From Oegoconia quadripuncta (lineage: Eukaryota > Arthropoda > Insecta > Lepidoptera > Autostichidae), in contig OX438757.1 of NCBI GenBank assembly GCA_949316235.1, forward strand, positions 18,128,005-18,192,004: a stretch of 64,000 nt of DNA, read 5' to 3'. The notes under the pieces were generated by a model. That model saw only the letters and a program-made list of their open reading frames with translations, made no database searches and was not told the DNA's origin. Position numbers and translations under genes: made by a program. Below, one piece after another: positions 1 through 10,701 of the stretch. Position 1 is the stretch's first letter, and each line of letters opens with the position of its first letter.

Positions 1-88
1 TTGTTTGTTTGTTGCTCAATCACAGCGAAACGAATGAACGGATTTGGATGAAATTTGGTATATAGGTAGAACATACCCTGGAATTGCT
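1..88 (+). mobile_element. M1 repeat, left part
   Basis: TTGTTTGTTGCTCAATCACA, ACGGATTTGGATGAAATTTG, AACATACCCTGGA. It continues at 600 after a nest of LINE-B, LINE-C and LINE-A tails. M1 is a 180-250-bp interspersed repeat, in its complete form from ATATTATAAATGCGAAAG to GCGGGCGGAAAGCTAGT; class unknown. Confidence 0.8.
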
Positions 89-200
89 ATTATAATTTTT
101 TTTTTTTTTATATGAGAGTGCGGCAAACGAGCATGCGGGTCACCTGATGGCAAGTAATCACCGCCGCCCATGGACACCCGCAACACCAAATTTTTTTTTT
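89..200 (-). mobile_element. LINE-B 3' tail
   Basis: T-run, then ATATGAGAGTGCGGCAAACG, GGGTCACCTGATGGCAAG and CCATGGACACCCGCAACACC, the reverse complement of the LINE-B 3' end. Inserted in M1 next to LINE-C and LINE-A tails. Confidence 0.8.
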
Positions 201-328
201 TTTTTTTTTTTTATTAAAAACTGGATTCGCGTTTGGCCACAATCTCACCTGATGGAAAGTGACGATGTAGCCGAAGATGTATCACGCGCACCCAGTAAAT
301 GCCTATTCACTCTAGACTTGAAGACTAG
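201..328 (-). mobile_element. LINE-C 3' tail
   Basis: Long T-run, TTAAAAACTGGATTCGCG, AATCTCACCTGATGGAAAG, CCAGTAAATGCCTATTCAC: reverse complement of the LINE-C 3' end. Confidence 0.8.
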
Positions 329-598
329 AAATTTCTGACTATCTGGATGATAAGCAAGCATGGATATAGACCGCTCGGCGATATTCAGCCTAAATTATAC
401 AATATAATATAAATTGTAACCCAAACTTATTTAAAAGAGCAACCCTTGAGTTTCTTGCTCGTTCTTCTCTGGGGAATCTGCTTTGCGAATGAGCAATAAT
501 GTCAATAATTTTAATATTAAGATAAAAAATGTGACGTTTTCAAGTGATAATCTTTATCCTACGAAATAAATATTTTTTGACTCTTGACTTTGACTTTG
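329..598 (+). mobile_element. LINE-A 3' UTR fragment
   Basis: Same 3' UTR as 52714-52933 on the other strand: CGCTCGGCGATATTCAGCC, AAGAGCAACCCTTGAG, TTCTTCTCTGGGGAATCTGC, ending TTGACTCTTGACTTTGAC. It lies in the nest that splits the M1 repeat at the window's start. Confidence 0.85.
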
Positions 599-599
599 A

Positions 600-708
600 A
601 TAAGACATAGGATATTTTTATCCCGATAAAGTGAGTAGTTCCCGCGGGATAAACAAATTTCCGTGATAAAGTTATTCCGCGCAGGCGAAGCCGCAGGCGG
701 AATGTTAG
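600..708 (+). mobile_element. M1 repeat, right part
   Basis: TAAGACATAGGATATTTTTA, GTAGTTCCCGCGGGATAAAC, TTATTCCGCGCAGGCG. Completes 1-88. Confidence 0.8.
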
Positions 709-780
709 TATGGTATAATTACAGGATTTCGTGGGTATCTCATAGTTAAACATTTTAAATTAAATTGCAATTTTTTTTTA

Positions 781-1023
781 TGCACGACGGTTAAGTATTT
801 GACTTCAATCACACGTGATGTTAAGTGAAGATGAGGTTGAAGGTGGACGCGAACTGACCCGGAAACCCCAACACATTTGGGGGACTGGCTATCTTATCTC
901 TGACAACCGGAACACAACAATGCTATGAACATTGCTGCTTGGCGGCAGATTTAGATAAGATAGTGGTAGCTAGCCAGGCGGACATTTAAAATGCCCTACC
1001 ACCAACCAAACCGAGTACTTAAA
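781..1023 (-). mobile_element. S1 SINE, 5'-truncated
   Basis: Reverse complement of the S1 body from the tail (GCACGACGGTTAAG) to CCGAGTACTTAAAC; the tRNA-like head is missing. A (CTAT)n run follows at 1053-1070. Confidence 0.85.
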
Positions 1024-1070
1024 CACCAACCAAATATGTAAATAAACGCTTTATCTATCTATCTATCTAC

Positions 1071-2107
1071 ATGATGCTTACTCTATGATCGCAACGTGGG
1101 TGGGATATAACAAAGCCAGTGGAGTGGAGAGGCAAGCGGCAACCTTGTGCTAATGCAAGGACTCGCTCAATGTCACGATATGACGTTTTACAATGGATAC
1201 CGAAGGGCAGTGACGACGTTAGCAGTTGCTAGATTTCGATAGATTATGGTTACCGACTACAATAGTTATTAGTCAAAAGATTTAATTTCATTGGTTATAA
1301 ATATCAGTTGTAATTGGTTACTTATCACGAATGCGATTTTTTTTTGGAATTTTAATTGTTCCAAAACGTTTACCATATTATTGTTTTCTATATGTTTTTC
1401 ATTTCACCGAAATTTTATAGAAGTTCGAATGTACGATATTCAAATGTTACTTTTTTTTTTATTTACATATGTTTTAAAGTTCAACCGAATGTTTAGCCGA
1501 AGCATCTATTGCCAGACGTTTTGGTTTTCAGAATATTATTAACAATATTATAAAAAAACACAAAACTACCAATGAAGCTGAATAGATTTCTAAATCGGAG
1601 CGATTCGTTTCTCGTGTTTCCAACCTAACTTAACCTAATTAACAAACAAAGTTGACCTAACCTAACCTATGGAATCTGCTAAAATGTCGTTTTTACATAA
1701 AATGTGAATCTGGACCAAAAATTGTCTAGAAAAAGTAACTTCGACGTTTCTAGTAATTTATATTATGGTAAGTAAAACATCTGTCAAACATCAAAAAGTA
1801 GTTCTGATAATCTGTTAACCGTTTTTCTAGTATGTGAAACATATATAAAATAAGTTTATGAGATAAAAGGTTACTTATATGAAATTATCACTCTGGCAAT
1901 TGAAATTTCTTATTACCGTTTTCGAACAATTGACATTCGAGCAAGAAAGTTACTACCACAAAATAATAACTTACGCTTATAGCAATATTTCTATATATTT
2001 CTGTTTCTGTTCACAGCAGTATGAATCAGCTACCTTGATAATGCATTTCGACGTAAGCTTACAATTTGCTAGGCTAAGCACTGTTCTGCCTGTATGAAGG
2101 GCACGCC
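1071..2107. other. No recognisable gene or repeat
   Basis: AT-rich, with TTAGG-like stretches at 1621-1668 and short chance frames only. Confidence 0.6.
1621..1668. repeat. Short CCTAA-type stretches
   Basis: CCTAACTTAACCTAA and GACCTAACCTAACC resemble the insect telomere repeat (TTAGG on the other strand), but only two to three units each. Could be chance or a relic. Confidence 0.4.
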
Positions 2108-2250
2108 ACTGGTAGATAGCTAGTTGGATATTTAAAATACCTTAACCACCAACCAAACCGGATACTAATTATGTACTCCGCTGAAAATCGAACCCGCGAC
2201 CTCCGATTCGTAAACCCTATGTTGTTTACATTAAGTCACGGAGGCGGATC
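2108..2250 (-). mobile_element. S1 SINE, head half
   Basis: GATAGCTAGTTGGATATTT to GTCACGGAGGCGG: reverse complement of the S1 head with intact B-box-like AATCGAACCC. Diverged, hence old. Confidence 0.75.
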
Positions 2251-3177
2251 GTAAGACTGCTGGAATTGTATACCTCGTCTTGTATGTGTAATAACATTGC
2301 TTTAACGAACTAAGTAATATATAACTCACCCTTCCACGCCAAATGTAAACCTACATAAGCCATAAATATGCTAAATAAGTCATATAACGAGGCTGTGTAA
2401 ATTAAGATTACAACATAACAACACCACCAAGAAATCCCAGCAGTAACCAAATAAACATCAAGCCGGCAACATTCGTTAATCTGTCCAAACAGATATAATA
2501 TTCAGAAGGATTAACCACAAAAACTATCTTCCGACCCAAGCTATAATCACCTTTATTATCAATTCATTAAGCGCCACCGCGACCGCATACTATTAGCACA
2601 TTAAAACCAGTCGAGTAGACCTCTAAGCATCCATTTTAAGAAGCCTCTGCCTCTTCGAATGTTAAGAGTGGTAGAAGCAGGGGGGCTCAGGGGATGTTGG
2701 TCTTTTCACTTCAAATAGACTTCAAAACAAAGCACGGATTGTAAGAAAACCCCGCTTGGGACCCGTACCTTGCATTCGCTTTTCCAAATTACTGAAATTT
2801 CATTCAGCTTGTGGACTCAGTGGGAGGTGGAACGGATGTGTGGTTAAAATTAATGACATTTATGGATGTGGTATCTAACTGGTTGATACTAGCGGATGTA
2901 ATAAACTAGACGCAGACATTATTATGATGTATAACTTAAAATTGAAAATTTAGAAAATCCCCATAATACATCATCCAAATACACCAGTATCAACGAAACG
3001 GCTGAACCTATTTTCATAAATAGTCGAAATATCCAAGCTTCCATACTTTTTGTTTTTTTTTTTGCAATCTGCGATCAGTTGCTAAACTGTAAGCAGATGT
3101 GTGGGGGGAGTGGCGTTGTAGAGTGTTTTCTTCAGTGAGAAAATCTCTTCCTCAGAACAATAGTCAGTTCTATACTA
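2251..3177. other. No recognisable gene or repeat
   Basis: AT-rich; no frame over 60 codons and no repeat matched elsewhere in the window. Confidence 0.6.
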
Positions 3178-3358
3178 TTAATATAAATGAGTAGTATGTC
3201 TGTTTGTTTGTCCTTTACGCCTAATTCGCTTAACCGATCATATTGGACTTTAACAGAAAGGTTGCTTGGGACTCGGAAAATGACAGGCTTACGTTTCCTC
3301 CCAAAAAAGTCCGCTATAAAGTAATTTTACGCGAGCCAAGTCGCGGGCTGAATGCTAG
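3178..3358 (+). repeat. Diverged M1-like repeat
   Basis: TATACTATTAATATAAATGA, TCTGTTTGTTTGTCC and an end CGCGAGCCAAGTCGCGGGC then TGAATGCTAGT resemble M1 ends; the middle differs. Confidence 0.45.
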
Positions 3359-3939
3359 TGCTTTATTCTCAAAAATGCAAATTAACAAGAATTGCATGCG
3401 TCATCTTCCACTTTCCTCATCTTTATGATTAAAAGCGTCCAGTCAAATTTAAAGAAATAATACGCCGCATCCGATTTCTGACTGGTGTAATACCTCAATG
3501 GTTTTTGTGTAGGAATTTACCCAGTTTTATAAAACCAAAGCGGGCGAAATGAGCTTAGCGGTGGATGGTGTGCGCGCCCTGAGTGCTGGGCTACTTAGCG
3601 GCCACGACTCGACTCCTGTACTTATGTACATACTTGTGTGGAAGCAGTGGAAACTTAGGTTTGTTATGCAATTTTCTAAGTCCCCTGAGAGATATTTTTC
3701 AAAATTTAAACGTAGTCCGGGAAATGTTGCTTGCTAGTGATGATTTACGCCACTGAAGCGAGGTCTCTCACTATGAGCCGGATAATGCTCACGAGCTATG
3801 GAAAAGGAGATGCGTAGCGTTTTACTATTAAATTTAATCAGGAATGAAGAAATCTATTAAAGAATTAAAGTCACAGACATAGTCCTATGGGCTAGTAATT
3901 TTAAGTGGCAGTGGGCAGGGCACATAGCTCGAAGAATGG

Positions 3940-4075
3940 GAACAAAAAGAATCACGTAAATCAGTCACCAAATCTCAGACTTATTGGTGAACATACTAAA
4001 AAAAAAAACCAAATTAAAAAAAACCGAACATAGAACCTCCTCCACTTTAAATCGAAGTCAGTAAAAAAATGAGAA
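3940..4075 (+). repeat. Diverged copy of the tandem-unit terminal motif
   Basis: Contains CACGTAAATCAGTCACCAAA, then GAACCTCCTCC and AAATCGAAGTCAG, matching in order the left and right motifs of the 241-bp unit at 19229-20434. Confidence 0.4.
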
Positions 4076-4141
4076 AATCATAACAATCAATATTGTTATT
4101 GTATAAATTTTCATAGGGTTTCGTTAAAAATAACAGCAGTG

Positions 4142-4441
4142 ACCGCCTCCGTGGCTCAATGTAAACAACATTCGGTTTACGATTCGGAGGTAGTGGGTTC
4201 GATCCTCAGCGGGGTACATGTTTAAGTACTCGGTTTGGTTGGGGATAGGGCATTTTAAATCTGCCGCCAAGCAGCAATGTTAATAGCATTGTTGTGTTCC
4301 GGCTGTCAGAGATAAGATTGCCAGTCCCCCAAATGTGTTAGGGTTTCCGGGTCAGTACGCTTCCACCTTCGACCTGATCTTAACTTAACATCAGGTGTGA
4401 TTGAGGTCAAGTACCAATCCGTTGTGCATATAAAAAAAAAG
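4142..4441 (+). mobile_element. S1 SINE (tRNA-derived), near full length
   Basis: Head GACCGCCTCCGTGGCTCAAT with an A-box-like TGGCTCAATG, a B-box-like GGTTCGATCC, then the body (TTTAAGTACTCGGTTTGG, CTGCCGCCAAGCAGC, AACATCAGGTGTGATTGAGG) and an A-rich tail. About 300 bp. Transcribed by Pol III in principle and mobilised by a LINE. Lacks the GTCCGCCTGGCTAGC part found in most copies. Confidence 0.9.
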
Positions 4442-4531
4442 TATTGTATATAAAAAAAAATTTATAAGTAGCTATTGATAAAGTGTGAATAAATCACGCA
4501 CTTTAAGATTATAGGAAGAATCGATCCATCT

Positions 4532-4792
4532 TTTCTTTTTTTTTTATATGAGAGAGCGGCAAACGAGCGTGCGGGTCACCTGATGGAAAGTAATCACCGC
4601 CGCCCATGGACACCCGCAACACCAAAAGTGTCACAGATGCGTTGCCGGCCTTTGAGGAAGGTGTAGGCTCGTTTCTTGAAGGTTCCAATGTCGTACTCGT
4701 TCGGGAACACCGCTGCCGGAAGTCCGTTCCACAGGGTGGTCGTACGTGGTAAGAAGTTTCTTGAGAAACGTACAGTGGTAGACTTCCATCTA
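4532..4792 (-). mobile_element. LINE-B 3' fragment
   Basis: T-run, GAGAGAGCGGCAAACGAGC, then the reverse complement of the coding end (TGCCGGCCTTTGAGGAAGG, GTACTCGTTCGGGAACACCG). About 260 bp, truncated 5'. Confidence 0.85.
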
Positions 4793-5479
4793 TTAGAATT
4801 ATTTATATAGATATTCAGTATTTCAATGTGTACAAGTGCCTAACCACTCTGTTATCAATGTGAATCTATTAAATCTAATCTAATATCCTATTTGGCTGCA
4901 ATTTAAATTATAATAAAAATACAACGTTACTCACATTCACGGAGTTTTGCGAAGGAGAAGCCTTCAGGTGTTTTTTGAGCAGATTTATTGAAATAACAAT
5001 ACCGTCTGCAAAATAAATGACAGCCGTTTATAAAAAGATTATGAGCTGTAATACCTTTAAATGCTGGCGTATGCTGACAAAGAAAGGATTAGATGGAATC
5101 TACAAAAGCAACTCGACTGTACACAGCAGCTCACTCCCGAAAAAAATGCGAAAAATATTTTTTCCCAAACAGCGGATTACAGACGTGAAGCTCGCCTGTT
5201 GTGTACCATATTAAGAATGCAAATCGTGCAGACTTGATTAGACACGAGAAACGTTGAAGTTTTTGCAAACACGTAAATTCTTGATGACTACAAAAGGGAA
5301 TGGGTAAAAATTTCACACATTTCCTTGCAACGACTAGTGTAGTGCTTTGCGGTGTATGTTACATTTCTTATTTTTGTTTATTTATTTTCAAAAAATAATT
5401 ACAAGTAACAGTCTAATTACTAAAGTGCTTACAAATTTTAATGCTTGGACTCTGATCCTTAAACTAGGTCAAACCTAAT
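4793..5479. other. No recognisable gene or repeat
   Basis: Opposing short frames at 5017-5214 and 5131-5316 overlap and have no domain. Confidence 0.55.
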
Positions 5480-5660
5480 TCGCACTAAGAAGTTCGATTC
5501 ATCCGGCGTCAGTCTTTCCTGAAACCTACAACCTTGGGATCTTTAAGAGCATGATGTATAGGCATTTACTGATATTGCGTGCTTCATCTTCGACCACATC
5601 GTCACTTTCCATCAGGTGAGATTGTGGTCAAGCGCGAATCCAGTCAATCTAAAAAAAAAA
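5480..5660 (+). mobile_element. LINE-C 3' fragment
   Basis: GCACTAAGAAGTTCGATTC, GTCAGTCTTTCCTGAAACC, CAACCTTGGGATCTTTAAG, then the tail with AATCCAGTCAATC and A-run. Confidence 0.8.
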
Positions 5661-6373
5661 CCTGTATCTTGAGGATCAGTTCCTTCCTTATGCACATAGG
5701 TAGTAGTACTACTACTGTAATACTCGTATAATATGGACTGTGTCGGTTTTACCATTTATCGAGTCACAATCTATGGCTTTGATGAATAAAGACGGATGAC
5801 AATACAATTAACATTCAGAATCAGAATCAATTCATTGTAGAACTGTGGTACATGGGTGATATTACAATATCGTTGCATTAGTTCGACAGTCCTTACCTCT
5901 AACAGGCGTGCAATATTAATTTGCATGCATATATAATTTAAATTAAGAACTAAAATTAATTATAATATTATAAAATCTAACATTTGCATTGCTATAGAAA
6001 TATAAAAATGTCAAAGCATTAATAATAATTATGTCAATGGTGTTCTTTTAGAATAAAATTCCTTAAGACTATAAAATACATTATTTACCAGCCAAATTTT
6101 AAGGTTTACCTTTAATTTCAAGCGGGATCCTATTATACACTCGAATGGCTGTCACATTATGTACTTTTGTCCATTATCATATCACGCATGCTATTCTGGG
6201 CAAGACCAAACGATCTATTATCCCTCAAGTTTCGACTACTTACGACATCAGAGACCTTATTCAATGTTGACATATTTTGCCTAACGAATAAACATTTGAA
6301 TTACATATATGTAGCTAGCCTATACTGATACAGATACCAATACTTATTGGTTTAAGAAAGAAAGAAGAAGAAA

Positions 6374-6706
6374 GCAGTCTTTTACAGGATGCCCTTCGGT
6401 GAGTGTGCGTTGGAATTACACAATCTTATTCCACCATCGCCATTTCATCTTCGGACTACTAGGCGTGGGGATTCCATCCGTAATGTAGTTAACATACCGA
6501 ACATTCGCACTAAGCGGTTCGACTCTTCATTCATAATGCGAACAGCCAAGGCATGGAACTCCCTTCCGGCATCAGTCTTTCCTGAATCCTACAACCTTGG
6601 GATTTTTCACTGAGATCGCGTGTTTCATCTTCGGCCACATCGTCACTTCCCATCAGATGAGATTGTAGTCAAACGCGTATCCAGTTAACCATGAAAAAAA
6701 AAGCAT
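6374..6706 (+). mobile_element. LINE-C fragment with ORF2 C-terminus
   Basis: The frame at 6389-6613 reads ...VVNIPNIRTKRFDSSFIMRTAKAWNSLPASVFPESYNLGIF, a LINE ORF2 C-terminus found in several copies here. It is cut short against the copy at 33655-33845 (missing the KSRVNRHL segment) and is followed by the tail ATCGTCACTTCCCATCAG, AACGCGTATCCAGTTAACC, A-run. Confidence 0.85.
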
Positions 6707-6966
6707 TTATTTTCAGACTTTGTCCATACTTTATAAAATAATAGGTACACATTCACAAAAATACACAGAAGTGTGAGTAACAAACAACTTAATTATTATG
6801 TCATTAGATGCCATGTCCAGTGAGCGAGAACAGGGCTGTCCATTCTCTCAGCAAACACCTAAGGAGTGTTCAAGGATAAGAGTGATTATCCTTAAGGTTT
6901 TGTTCCTTTTTTTTTTAAATTAATTTTATTTTGAAAATCAACTTCTACACAATCTGCATTTCCTTA

Positions 6967-7256
6967 ATGAATGAAATGAATGAAGTGAATGAAGTGAATG
7001 AAGTGAATGAAGTGAATGAAGTGAATGAAGTGAATGAAGTGAATGAAGTGAATGAAGTGAATGAAGTGAATGAAGTGAATGAAGAGAATGAAGCGGATGA
7101 AGCGGATGAAGCGGATGAAGCGGATGAAGCGGATGAAGCGGATGAAGCGGATGAAGCGGATGAAGCGGATGAAGCGGATGAAGCCGATGAAACGGATGAA
7201 GCGGCTGAAGCGGATGAAGTGAATGAAGTGGATGAAGTGGATGAAGTGAATGAAAT
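6967..7256. repeat. 9-bp minisatellite
   Basis: First about a dozen GTGAATGAA units, then about as many GCGGATGAA units, with mixed variants at the right end. The period of 9 keeps frames open on both strands (Asn-Glu-Val then Ala-Asp-Glu on plus), but there is no sign of a gene around it. Confidence 0.92.
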
Positions 7257-7280
7257 ATATTTATTTGCTCTAATTGTGGC

Positions 7281-7335
7281 CAAGTACATGTTAGTTAAGT
7301 ACATGTACAAGTACATGAGGTCAAGTACATGGGTA
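7281..7335. repeat. Cluster of AAGTACATG motifs
   Basis: AAGTACATG occurs four times in about 50 bp beside the minisatellite, with irregular spacing; one pair forms AAGTACATGTAC. Confidence 0.6.
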
Positions 7336-7679
7336 CTTAAGAGGGTTTATTCCGTCCAGTGGATAAATTAAGATTTCTTTTTAAATACAGAATTAATCAA
7401 ACAACTCGCCCTGACTTCCAGTCGAGATGCCTAAAAGCTAATTTGAGTACCACCCTCCCAACTCACGCTGCATAATGAAATTTCAATATTACTCAATTTA
7501 CGGACCTCCCATAGACGTGTAAATCGTAGCAGACCGGCCATAAGCATTAAACAGCGTAGCCAGTTTCCAAACAATAGTATTAGCCACGAAAATATGTCTA
7601 GAAATTAATTATACATATTTGTCTGGATTATCAGATTATGAATTTAATAATACTTCATTATTATTTCACCGCGTCGTGT

Positions 7680-7988
7680 GACGGCCGATGGCGCAGCGGT
7701 TAAGAGACGGTCTCTCAATTTGGGAGGTCCGGGTTCGATTCCCTCGCAGGCCATGTACCAATGAGTTCTTTTAACTACTTATGTGCATTTATCCTACTGC
7801 TCTTAAACGGTGAAGGAAAACATCAAGAGGAAACCTGCATGCCTGAGAAATAAAAATACAAGGGCATGTGAAGTCCCCAACCCGCATTGGGCCAGCGTGG
7901 TGTACTATGGCCCATAATCCCTCATATACGAGGGAAGGCCTATATCCCTGCAGTGGGATGATTACAGGCTGATGATGATGATGAATCC
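7680..7988 (+). mobile_element. S4 SINE (tRNA-derived), full length
   Basis: Head GACGGCCGATGGCGCAGCGG, TTAAGAGACGG, B-box-like GGGTTCGATTCC, body GGTGAAGGAAAACATC, CCCGCATTGGGCCAGCG, CCTGCAGTGGGATG, tail GATGATGATGATGA. About 305 bp. Confidence 0.88.
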
Positions 7989-8035
7989 AATGTGGCAAAA
8001 ACGCAGTTGTATATAGTGCATGTGCAACCTTAATT

Positions 8036-8070
8036 TAAGGTAAATAAATAAATAAATAAATAAATAAATA
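8036..8070. repeat. (TAAA)n microsatellite
   Basis: About eight units, tail of the adjoining S2 SINE. Confidence 0.9.
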
Positions 8071-8308
8071 TCACAGCGCCATCTAGGTCCACAATAAGCA
8101 TCTAGGCTTGTGTTATGGATACCAGATGGTTGATAAACTACACAAATACATTTTTTTTTGTAAATAAATACATGTATAAATGAAAAACATCCATAAGTCG
8201 GCAAAATATGTCTGTATTCAGCATACAAACATATGCCCCTAGCGGGATTCGAACCCGCGACCTTTCGGTATAGTAGCAGAGTTTCTAACCACTACACCAT
8301 ACAGGTAA
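8071..8308 (-). mobile_element. S2 SINE, full length with (TAAA)n tail
   Basis: Reverse complement of S2: GCGCCATCTAGGTCCAC, TACCAGATGGTTGATAAAC, CGGGATTCGAACCCGCGACC, TTCTAACCACTACACC. A (TAAA)n tract at 8036-8070 forms its 3' tail. Confidence 0.85.
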
Positions 8309-8479
8309 ACGGGCCCGTGTTCCATCAGTGGCAGGTAATTACCTCATTCTGTTAAATCTCCAATGTCATGGTAATACGAGCCTATAGTAGCACATAATAT
8401 CGAAATTACCCGAGCAACCCTATACCACGAGATGGCTGGCGAGACGTCCCTGTCTCTAGTAATGACCGTCCCTTCTCCG

Positions 8480-8625
8480 AGAAATGTTTACATAAACACC
8501 TATGACTCGGCAATAAATATTCGTATTTATCTCACAAACATTTACCCGTCGCGGGGTTCGAAGCCACAACCGTTTTTCGTTTTTCGCAGACAGGGTCACT
8601 ATCCACTACGCCAAGCGGTCGTCAT
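8480..8625 (-). mobile_element. S3 SINE (tRNA-derived), 5' part
   Basis: ATTTACCCGTCGCGGGG, TTCGAAGCCACAACCG, GGGTCACTATCCACTACGCC: a diverged tRNA-like head of a family related to but distinct from S2. Confidence 0.7.
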
Positions 8626-9077
8626 ATAGGTCGACATCTTTCACCCGAGCCATAAAAACATATAGTGATTGAGCACGTCTAACTGATTCAGATGGCGAGT
8701 TAATTTTCGGCATGCTAAATTATATGTTATCTGTGGGCCAGACAGACGACGGAACTTGACTTTGTATCTATCGACTATAGATTATTCTACCACTGCAGTT
8801 TGGCGTAGTAGGAACCCACAACGGCAAACATTTGCGGTTTCTGTTTGCGCAGACGAATTAACCAATTGTCTGTTCATCGGCCCCAATTGTCTAGTAAAAA
8901 CGTACGTCGATCGATCCAGGGTGGGGAGGAAGGCATCCTGATTGGTTGACTTTGCGAAGTGCGGAAACAAGTCTCTCATTTGGGATTTCTGTTTTTCTTT
9001 GGCCTTCAAAATGAACTGCCGTTAGGTGGTATGTATTAATGTACAAGCGTCAATGCATAATTTTTATTTTATTTTAT

Positions 9078-9125
9078 ACTAGCTTTCGGGCCGCGGCTTC
9101 GCCTGCATGGAATAACTTTATCATA
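9078..9125 (-). mobile_element. M1 repeat, 3' end, split by LINE-A tail
   Basis: ACTAGCTTTCGGGCCGCGGC and TTCGCCTGCATGGAATAAC; the rest is at 9383-9570. Confidence 0.8.
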
Positions 9126-9382
9126 TAAAATATCAGACTATTTAGATGATAATCATCAGATCGTTCGCATGCCAGGCTAATTCACAATTAATAATATATA
9201 AAATAATGAAATTTATGTAAAATCAAAGCTGATTATAAAAGAGCCACCCTTCGAATTTCTTGCTTGTTCTTCTCAGGGGAAAATTACATTTTGAACAAGC
9301 AGTAGCTTAAAAAATGTAAACTTTTACTATTTTAAGTGTACTCTGTGTAGCTACAAAATAAAGCATTTTTGACTTTGACTTA
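9126..9382 (+). mobile_element. LINE-A-type 3' UTR fragment inside M1
   Basis: AAAGAGCCACCC, TTGCTTGTTCTTCTCAGGGG, TTTTAAGTGTACTCTGTGTA and a terminal AAAGCATTTTTGACTTTGAC, a subfamily of the LINE-A tail. M1 sequence flanks it on both sides. Confidence 0.75.
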
Positions 9383-9570
9383 GAAATATGTTTATCTTGC
9401 GGGAAGTACCTATTCGTTTTATCGGGATAAAAAATATCCTATGTTTTAATGCAGGGTATGTTCTAGCTATATACCAAATTTCATCCAAATCCGTTCAACC
9501 GCTTCACCGTGATTGAGCAACGAACAAACAAATGTCCAATCTTTCGCATTTACCATATTAGTAGAAAGAA
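9383..9570 (-). mobile_element. M1 repeat, main part
   Basis: TCTTGCGGGAAGTACC, GGGATAAAAAATATCCTATG, CCAAATTTCATCCAAATCCG, AAACAAATGTCCAATCTTTC; completes 9078-9125. Confidence 0.8.
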
Positions 9571-9574
9571 AAAA

Positions 9575-9735
9575 AAGAAAGAAACTGTTTATTCGCCACT
9601 TTGACACATATACAACAATTGTTAGGCAAGTAAAATAACAGAACACTCAGATAAGTGTCGCAGCAGCGAAAGGGAAACGACTCAGCTATATGCTGACCCT
9701 ATAAGAGCTCAGCGCTGGTTTACTGTCGCACCTAG
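9575..9735 (-). repeat. R5 repeat, right half inverted
   Basis: (GAAA)n, CTGTTTATTCGCCACTTTGA, GCAGCAGCGAAAGGGAAACG, AGCTCAGCGCTGGTTTACTG: reverse complement of 34745-34915. Confidence 0.8.
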
Positions 9736-9927
9736 TAGTAGTAGGTATTAGTTAGATTATTTATAAACCAACTTAACATACTGTCCAAGTAATGAGGAAA
9801 ATGTTTTTCGAGTAAATGAATGTAGATTTCCTGTGGCATAAACGGCTCGATAGATCTTGAAGTGCAAGGTGTTATTTGATTCGTCTTGTTCCTGGAATGT
9901 CATAGGATAGATTTAATTTTAAAAAAC

Positions 9928-10242
9928 TGTGGGAGCACACCCACATGTATACTTACATGCCTGTACGTGTAATGCATGGTTTGCAATTTCTACATACGAA
10001 GCCCCCGTGACCTCAGTCGTCTCCGGGACTCCGTATGTGTCGCAAGTAACAATATCAGTGTACGTATATAGATAACCTATATGTAACCGTAATCGTCGTT
10101 TACTCCAATATACGGTGGTTGAATAGTGTACCTACGTTCGATTTCCACACCCCTAAGGCACCCTACACACAATTACCTTCTGATGAACATTATGGACAAT
10201 GAAATAGTGTCTCTACATTGAACTGAGAATAACACACTACCA
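9928..10242 (+). repeat. Solo/relic Gypsy-type LTR
   Basis: Begins TGTGGGAGCACACCCACATG and ends ...ACACTACCATA a few bases before a perfect tRNA-Trp primer-binding site, so the stretch fits a 5' LTR of about 315 bp on the plus strand. No matching 3' LTR or pol is present; only about 60 bp of internal sequence remains, with ACCAACATGGCGCCC possibly near a gag start. The left edge is inferred from the TG and is approximate. Confidence 0.65.
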
Positions 10243-10245
10243 TAC

Positions 10246-10263
10246 TGGTGACCCCGACGTGAT
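10246..10263 (+). promoter_or_regulatory. Primer-binding site complementary to tRNA-Trp
   Basis: TGGTGACCCCGACGTGAT is the exact complement of the 3' 18 nt of eukaryotic tRNA-Trp, a primer known for CsRn1/Kabuki-type Gypsy elements of insects. It confirms that the preceding 315 bp is an LTR. Confidence 0.8.
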
Positions 10264-10382
10264 GTGAACACGCAACCTTCTGATACTACCAAAAGACCAA
10301 CATGGCGCCCGCAAATTACTAAATATGTTGTCGGGTGTTGTGGTTTTTAAACTTATGTAGGTATCGAACTAGTCTAATTAAT

Positions 10383-10470
10383 ATTATAAATGTGAAAGAT
10401 TGGATGTTTGTTTGTTTATTTGTTTGGTGATTAATCACGGCGAAACGAATGAAAGGTGGAACATACCCAT
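10383..10470 (+). mobile_element. M1 repeat, left part, split by LINE-B
   Basis: TATTATAAATGTGAAAGATT, CACGGCGAAACGAATGAA, AACATACCC; the right part is 10702-10793. Confidence 0.75.
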
Positions 10471-10496
10471 AACAAACAGAATATTTTCATCACGAT

Positions 10497-10697
10497 ACCC
10501 TGTGGAACGGACTTCCGGCAGCGGTGTTCCCGAACGAGTACGACATTGGAACCTTCAAGAAACGAGCCTACACCTTCCTCAAAGGCCGGCAACGAATCTG
10601 TGACACTTTTGGTGTTGCGGCTGTCCATGGGCGGCGGTGATTACTTTCCATCAGGTGACCCGCATGCTCGTTTGCCGCTCTCTCATATATAAAAAAA
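10497..10697 (+). mobile_element. LINE-B 3' fragment inside M1
   Basis: CTGTGGAACGGACTTCCGGC through CTCTCATATATAAAA. It separates the left (10383-10470) and right (10702-10793) parts of an M1 copy. Confidence 0.85.
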
Positions 10698-10701
10698 AAA
10701 A

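Noticed and set aside
1621..1668. Telomere or interstitial telomeric array
   Set aside because: Only two or three CCTAA units, irregular; too short to call.
6931..7371. 146-codon plus frame and 123-codon minus frame
   Set aside because: Both are products of a 9-bp repeat whose period keeps frames open; no domain or gene context.
8225..8310. tRNA-like heads (here and at S1-S4 copies) as true tRNA genes
   Set aside because: A and B boxes are present, but each head continues into a shared SINE body and the cloverleaf is imperfect; repeated copies show SINE origin.
8756..9009. Overlapping frames on both strands
   Set aside because: Short, opposing, no recognisable domain; likely chance.
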